A program made the translations under genes and the position numbers. A DNA stretch of 43,324 bases from Caccoplasma intestinavium (lineage in GTDB: Bacteria > Bacteroidota > Bacteroidia > Bacteroidales > UBA11471), in the NCBI GenBank assembly GCA_018715885.1, contig DVKT01000044.1, forward strand, positions 1 through 43,324, in the 5' to 3' direction. Shown here piece by piece: positions 41,252-43,324 of this stretch (positions within the stretch are counted from its first letter, which is position 1; each line of letters opens with the position of its first letter). The notes under the pieces are model-generated. The model was given only the letters and a program-made list of their open reading frames with translations. It ran no database searches and was not told where the DNA came from.

Positions 41252-41279
41252 TTTAGGGCGGTTTCACAACCACCCTAAA
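41252..41279 (+). other. Hairpin in the miaB leader
   Basis: TTTAGGG and CCCTAAA (41252-41258 and 41273-41279) pair around an inner GGT...ACC, with one C-A mismatch and a six-base loop. It is followed at once by a second CCTAAAC copy (41289-41295) and a small open frame. It is too far from a T run to be a terminator. Confidence 0.45.
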
Positions 41280-41302
41280 CGAATTTAACCTAAACCTTAA
41301 CT

Positions 41303-41338
41303 ATGAAAAAATTTCATATGAAGTTATTGCAAAGATAA
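41303..41338 (+). CDS. Possible 11-codon leader peptide upstream of miaB
   Basis: A short frame, MKKFHMKLLQR then TAA, follows the hairpin and the AACCTAAACCTTAACT stretch. No Shine-Dalgarno sequence is visible, but that is normal in this group. If translated it could act in cis on the 140-base AT-rich stretch before miaB. There is no codon run that points to a specific amino acid sensor. I include it as a candidate only. Confidence 0.25.
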   Translation: MKKFHMKLLQR

Positions 41339-41480
41339 TAAATTTCTCTTACAAACAATCTTTTTAGTGCATTTTTTCATAAAACAAGCACAAAACAATC
41401 TAAAAAGAAAGATAAAACGCATAAATATACTCCTAATAAAAGTTTTTTCATAAAATTAGCTCTACATACAAACACGCCTC
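41339..41480 (+). other. AT-rich leader segment of miaB with direct repeats
   Basis: The 13-base sequence TTTTTTCATAAAA occurs exactly at 41372-41384 and 41443-41455, 71 bp apart, and AACAATCT occurs at both about 41354 and 41394. No full TAnnTTTG box is found next to miaB. The segment could hold the miaB promoter or a regulatory site. Confidence 0.4.
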
Positions 41481-42812
41481 ATGAACGAAAAGAAACTTTT
41501 CATCGAAACATACGGTTGCCAAATGAATATGGCCGACAGCGAAGTCGTCGCCTCCATCATGAAAATGGCCGATTACTCGATATGCGAAAATATCGAAGAG
41601 GCCGACGCCATTTTCGTAAACACCTGCTCGATACGCGACAATGCCGAACAACGGGTTATTTCCCGCCTGCAATACTTCAACTCCCTACGACGTAAAAACC
41701 GACGTCTTATCGTCGGTGTACTTGGCTGCATGGCCGAACGGGTGCGGGAAACTCTGCTCAACGAGCATCATGCCGACCTCGTGGTAGGCCCCGACGCTTA
41801 TCTCGACCTGCCGCATCTGGTCGCATCGGTAGAAAATGGAGAAAAAGCAATCAACGTGGAATTATCCGCCACCGAGACATACAAGCAGGTTCTCCCTACC
41901 CGTATAGGAGGCAACCGCATATCGGGATTTATTTCTATCATGCGGGGGTGCAACAATTTCTGCTCATACTGCATCGTTCCTTATACACGCGGTCGCGAAC
42001 GCAGTCGCGAACCCGAAAGCATATTGCAGGAGTTGCAGGAACTGCGCCGCGAAGGATTCAGAGAGGCAACCCTGTTGGGTCAGAATGTCAACTCTTACCA
42101 CTTCGTCGAAGAAGACGGACGAATCATCGATTTTCCCGCGTTGCTGGCCACCGTAGCCGAAGCAGCTCCCGACATGCGTATCCGGTTCACAACCTCTCAC
42201 CCCAAAGACATGAGCGATGAGACGTTGCACACCATAGCCCGATACCCCAACTTGTGCCGTCACATACATCTACCGGTACAATCGGGCAATAACCGCATTC
42301 TTTCCCTGATGAATAGAAAATATACCCGGGAATGGTATCTCGACCGCATCGCCGCCATACGCCGCATATTGCCCGATTGCGGCATTTCGAGCGATCTGTT
42401 TGCCGGATTTCACTCCGAAAGCGAGGAAGAGTTTGCCGAGACGCTTTCCCTCATGCGCGAAGTGGGATTCGACAGTTCGTTTCTCTTCAAATATTCCGAA
42501 CGTCCCGGTACTTACGCAGCCCGGCATTTACCCGACAATATCGCCGAAGAGGTGAAAATAGAACGCCTGCAACGTATGATCGACCTACAAAACGAACTCT
42601 CTCTCGAAAGTAACCGCCGGGACATCGGGCACACATTCGAAGTCCTCGTCGAAGGTTTCTCCCGCCGTTCTCGTGAACAGTTGTGCGGACGTACCCAACA
42701 AAACAAAATGGTGGTATTCCCCCGTGTCGAAGGTGTAAAAGCCGGCGATTTCGTATCGGTACGTATCACGGAGGCCTCATCGGCCACCCTGCTGGGTGAA
42801 ATCGTGAAATAG
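41481..42812 (+). CDS. miaB: tRNA-2-methylthio-N6-dimethylallyladenosine synthase
   Basis: MiaB is a radical-SAM methylthiotransferase that converts i6A37 to ms2i6A37 in tRNAs reading U-starting codons. The 443-residue protein has the N-terminal UPF0004 domain with Cys13, Cys49 and Cys83 for the auxiliary cluster, the radical-SAM triad Cys157, Cys161 and Cys164 in MRGCNNFCSYCIVPYTRG, and the C-terminal TRAM domain (FEVLVEGFSRRSREQLCGRTQQNKMVVFP). It is monocistronic, ended by a hairpin. It is divergent from the membrane protein gene across 303 bp. Confidence 0.97.
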   Translation: MNEKKLFIETYGCQMNMADSEVVASIMKMADYSICENIEEADAIFVNTCSIRDNAEQRVISRLQYFNSLRRKNRRLIVGVLGCMAERVRETLLNEHHADLVVGPDAYLDLPHLVASVENGEKAINVELSATETYKQVLPTRIGGNRISGFISIMRGCNNFCSYCIVPYTRGRERSREPESILQELQELRREGFREATLLGQNVNSYHFVEEDGRIIDFPALLATVAEAAPDMRIRFTTSHPKDMSDETLHTIARYPNLCRHIHLPVQSGNNRILSLMNRKYTREWYLDRIAAIRRILPDCGISSDLFAGFHSESEEEFAETLSLMREVGFDSSFLFKYSERPGTYAARHLPDNIAEEVKIERLQRMIDLQNELSLESNRRDIGHTFEVLVEGFSRRSREQLCGRTQQNKMVVFPRVEGVKAGDFVSVRITEASSATLLGEIVK

Positions 42813-42827
42813 CCGTTCTCTAAGAAC

Positions 42828-42875
42828 GACTTACAAAAGGAGTGCACCGGTCTCGGTACACTCCTTTTGTAAGTC
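42828..42875 (+). terminator. miaB terminator hairpin
   Basis: A long stem pairs 42828-42844 with 42859-42875 (GACTTACAAAAGGAGTG with CACTCCTTTTGTAAGTC) and extends inward with one mismatch around a four-base loop. It starts 15 bases after the miaB stop. The T run TTTT lies within the descending arm. Confidence 0.75.
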
Positions 42876-42915
42876 TGAGGTGCAAATCACCGAAGAATCT
42901 CCTGCAACAATAGTT

Positions 42916-43196
42916 GGGGATTCCTCGTCGGCCTTTCGGCCTCGCTCGGAATGACATAATTGTCATTCTGAACGAAACGATAGTGAAGTGAAGAATCTTT
43001 TGTCAAAACGTATGTCTTTCTGAAAGGCTTTACTTTGAAGAATCTCTTTTTAAGTGAACCCTATTGTATGAGATCTCTCACATGCGTTCGAGATGACAAG
43101 CGATGTCATTCTGACGACCGTAGGGAAGAAGAATCTCAACCAATAGAGAAAAGAAGATTCCTCACTATCGGCCTACGGCCTCGGGTCGGAATGACA
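42916..43196. repeat. Array of short GTCATTCTGA/GAATCT-type interspersed repeats (right copy)
   Basis: At least six degenerate units alternate in orientation: about 42916-42956, 42961-42998, 43012-43046, 43069-43098, 43104-43137 and 43153-43196. Two of them carry an inner palindromic CGGCCT-N2-CGGCCT-like core. Read in reverse complement the order of units follows the left array (43196-43153 like 102-145, 43137-43104 like 201-236, 43098-43069 like 242-271), so this is an inverted, diverged copy. There is no coding sequence. Confidence 0.75.
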
Positions 43197-43241
43197 GCAA
43201 TGGAAAGGTTCGCAAATACTCCGAGAACGGAAAAAATAGAA

Positions 43242-43267
43242 CCCCGGCTTCATTTTGGAGGCCGGGG
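43242..43267 (-). terminator. Terminator of the gene running off the right edge
   Basis: CCCCGGC (43242-43248) and GCCGGGG (43261-43267) form a 7-bp GC stem with a 12-base loop. On the minus strand it is followed by a T-rich stretch (TTCTATTTTTT). It lies 27 bases after the stop codon at 43295. Confidence 0.75.
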
Positions 43268-43294
43268 CTATTTCTTGAAACTGATCGACAGCGA

Positions 43295-43324
43295 TTACCG
43301 GACAATGATTTTTCCATTGTCCAC
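43295..43324 (-). CDS. 3' end of a minus-strand gene cut by the window edge
   Basis: Only nine sense codons are in the window, reading VDNGKIIVR followed by TAA on the minus strand. The hairpin terminator just downstream supports a real gene end. The tail resembles the last residues of some exported Bacteroidales proteins, but nine residues cannot identify a family. Confidence 0.4.
   Translation of the reverse strand: MDNGKIIVR

Overview
The window looks like chromosomal DNA of a member of the Bacteroidales. This rests on several Bacteroidetes promoter -7 boxes (TAnnTTTG) close upstream of genes, the scarcity of Shine-Dalgarno sequences, an argF' of the Bacteroides succinylornithine type, an ara operon with a Nudix-type AraR, NigD-like and DUF4494 proteins, and a class III fructose-bisphosphatase. 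I cannot name the genus from sequence alone. No rRNA, tRNA, CRISPR array, insertion sequence or prophage is visible.

Layout. Positions 102-402 and 42916-43196 hold arrays of short GTCATTCTGA...GAAGAATCT-type repeats. The two arrays are related to each other in inverted orientation, so almost the whole window is bracketed by an inverted repeat. Positions 519-10070 (minus strand) are an arabinose operon read as mutarotase lipoprotein, Na+/solute symporter, AraR-like regulator, araD, araA, araB and transketolase, ending in a 44-bp perfect palindrome. Positions 10329-13988 (minus) are galK, a sugar MFS permease and a second mutarotase, ending in a 40-bp perfect palindrome. Together these two blocks take up arabinose and galactose, the sugars of arabinogalactan and pectin side chains, and feed them into the pentose phosphate and Leloir routes. 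Positions 14069-16873 (minus) are engB, a DUF4494 gene, a YggS-type PLP protein and a diverged dihydroorotate-dehydrogenase-like protein.

Positions 16974-21318 (plus) are fbp, recR, a GT2 glycosyltransferase and a GNAT acetyltransferase. A BASS-family transporter follows (minus). Next comes an ECF sigma factor with a tiny membrane protein and a Spy/CpxP-like periplasmic protein, which looks like a self-contained envelope stress module. Then come argS and the proA-argF' pair, a divergent large secreted beta-helix protein (pectinesterase-like), ansA and an ABM monooxygenase.

Positions 32702-33549 hold a small heat shock protein gene whose upstream region carries a textbook sigma-54 -24/-12 element and two 12-bp direct repeats spaced 21 bp apart. 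I consider this the most striking regulatory structure in the window. The rest is a DUF5131/WG-repeat pair, cysS, and a minus-strand run (conserved membrane protein, CoA transferase, tcdA, LolD-like ATPase, NigD-like lipoprotein, DUF3467). miaB (plus) follows, behind a roughly 300-bp structured leader. The last 30 bases are the 3' end of a minus-strand gene that continues outside the window. I found no multi-gene system that I would call wholly new; the best candidates for new biology are the sigma-54 hsp20 switch, the ECF/Spy-like module, the miaB leader and the diverged DHODH-like protein.
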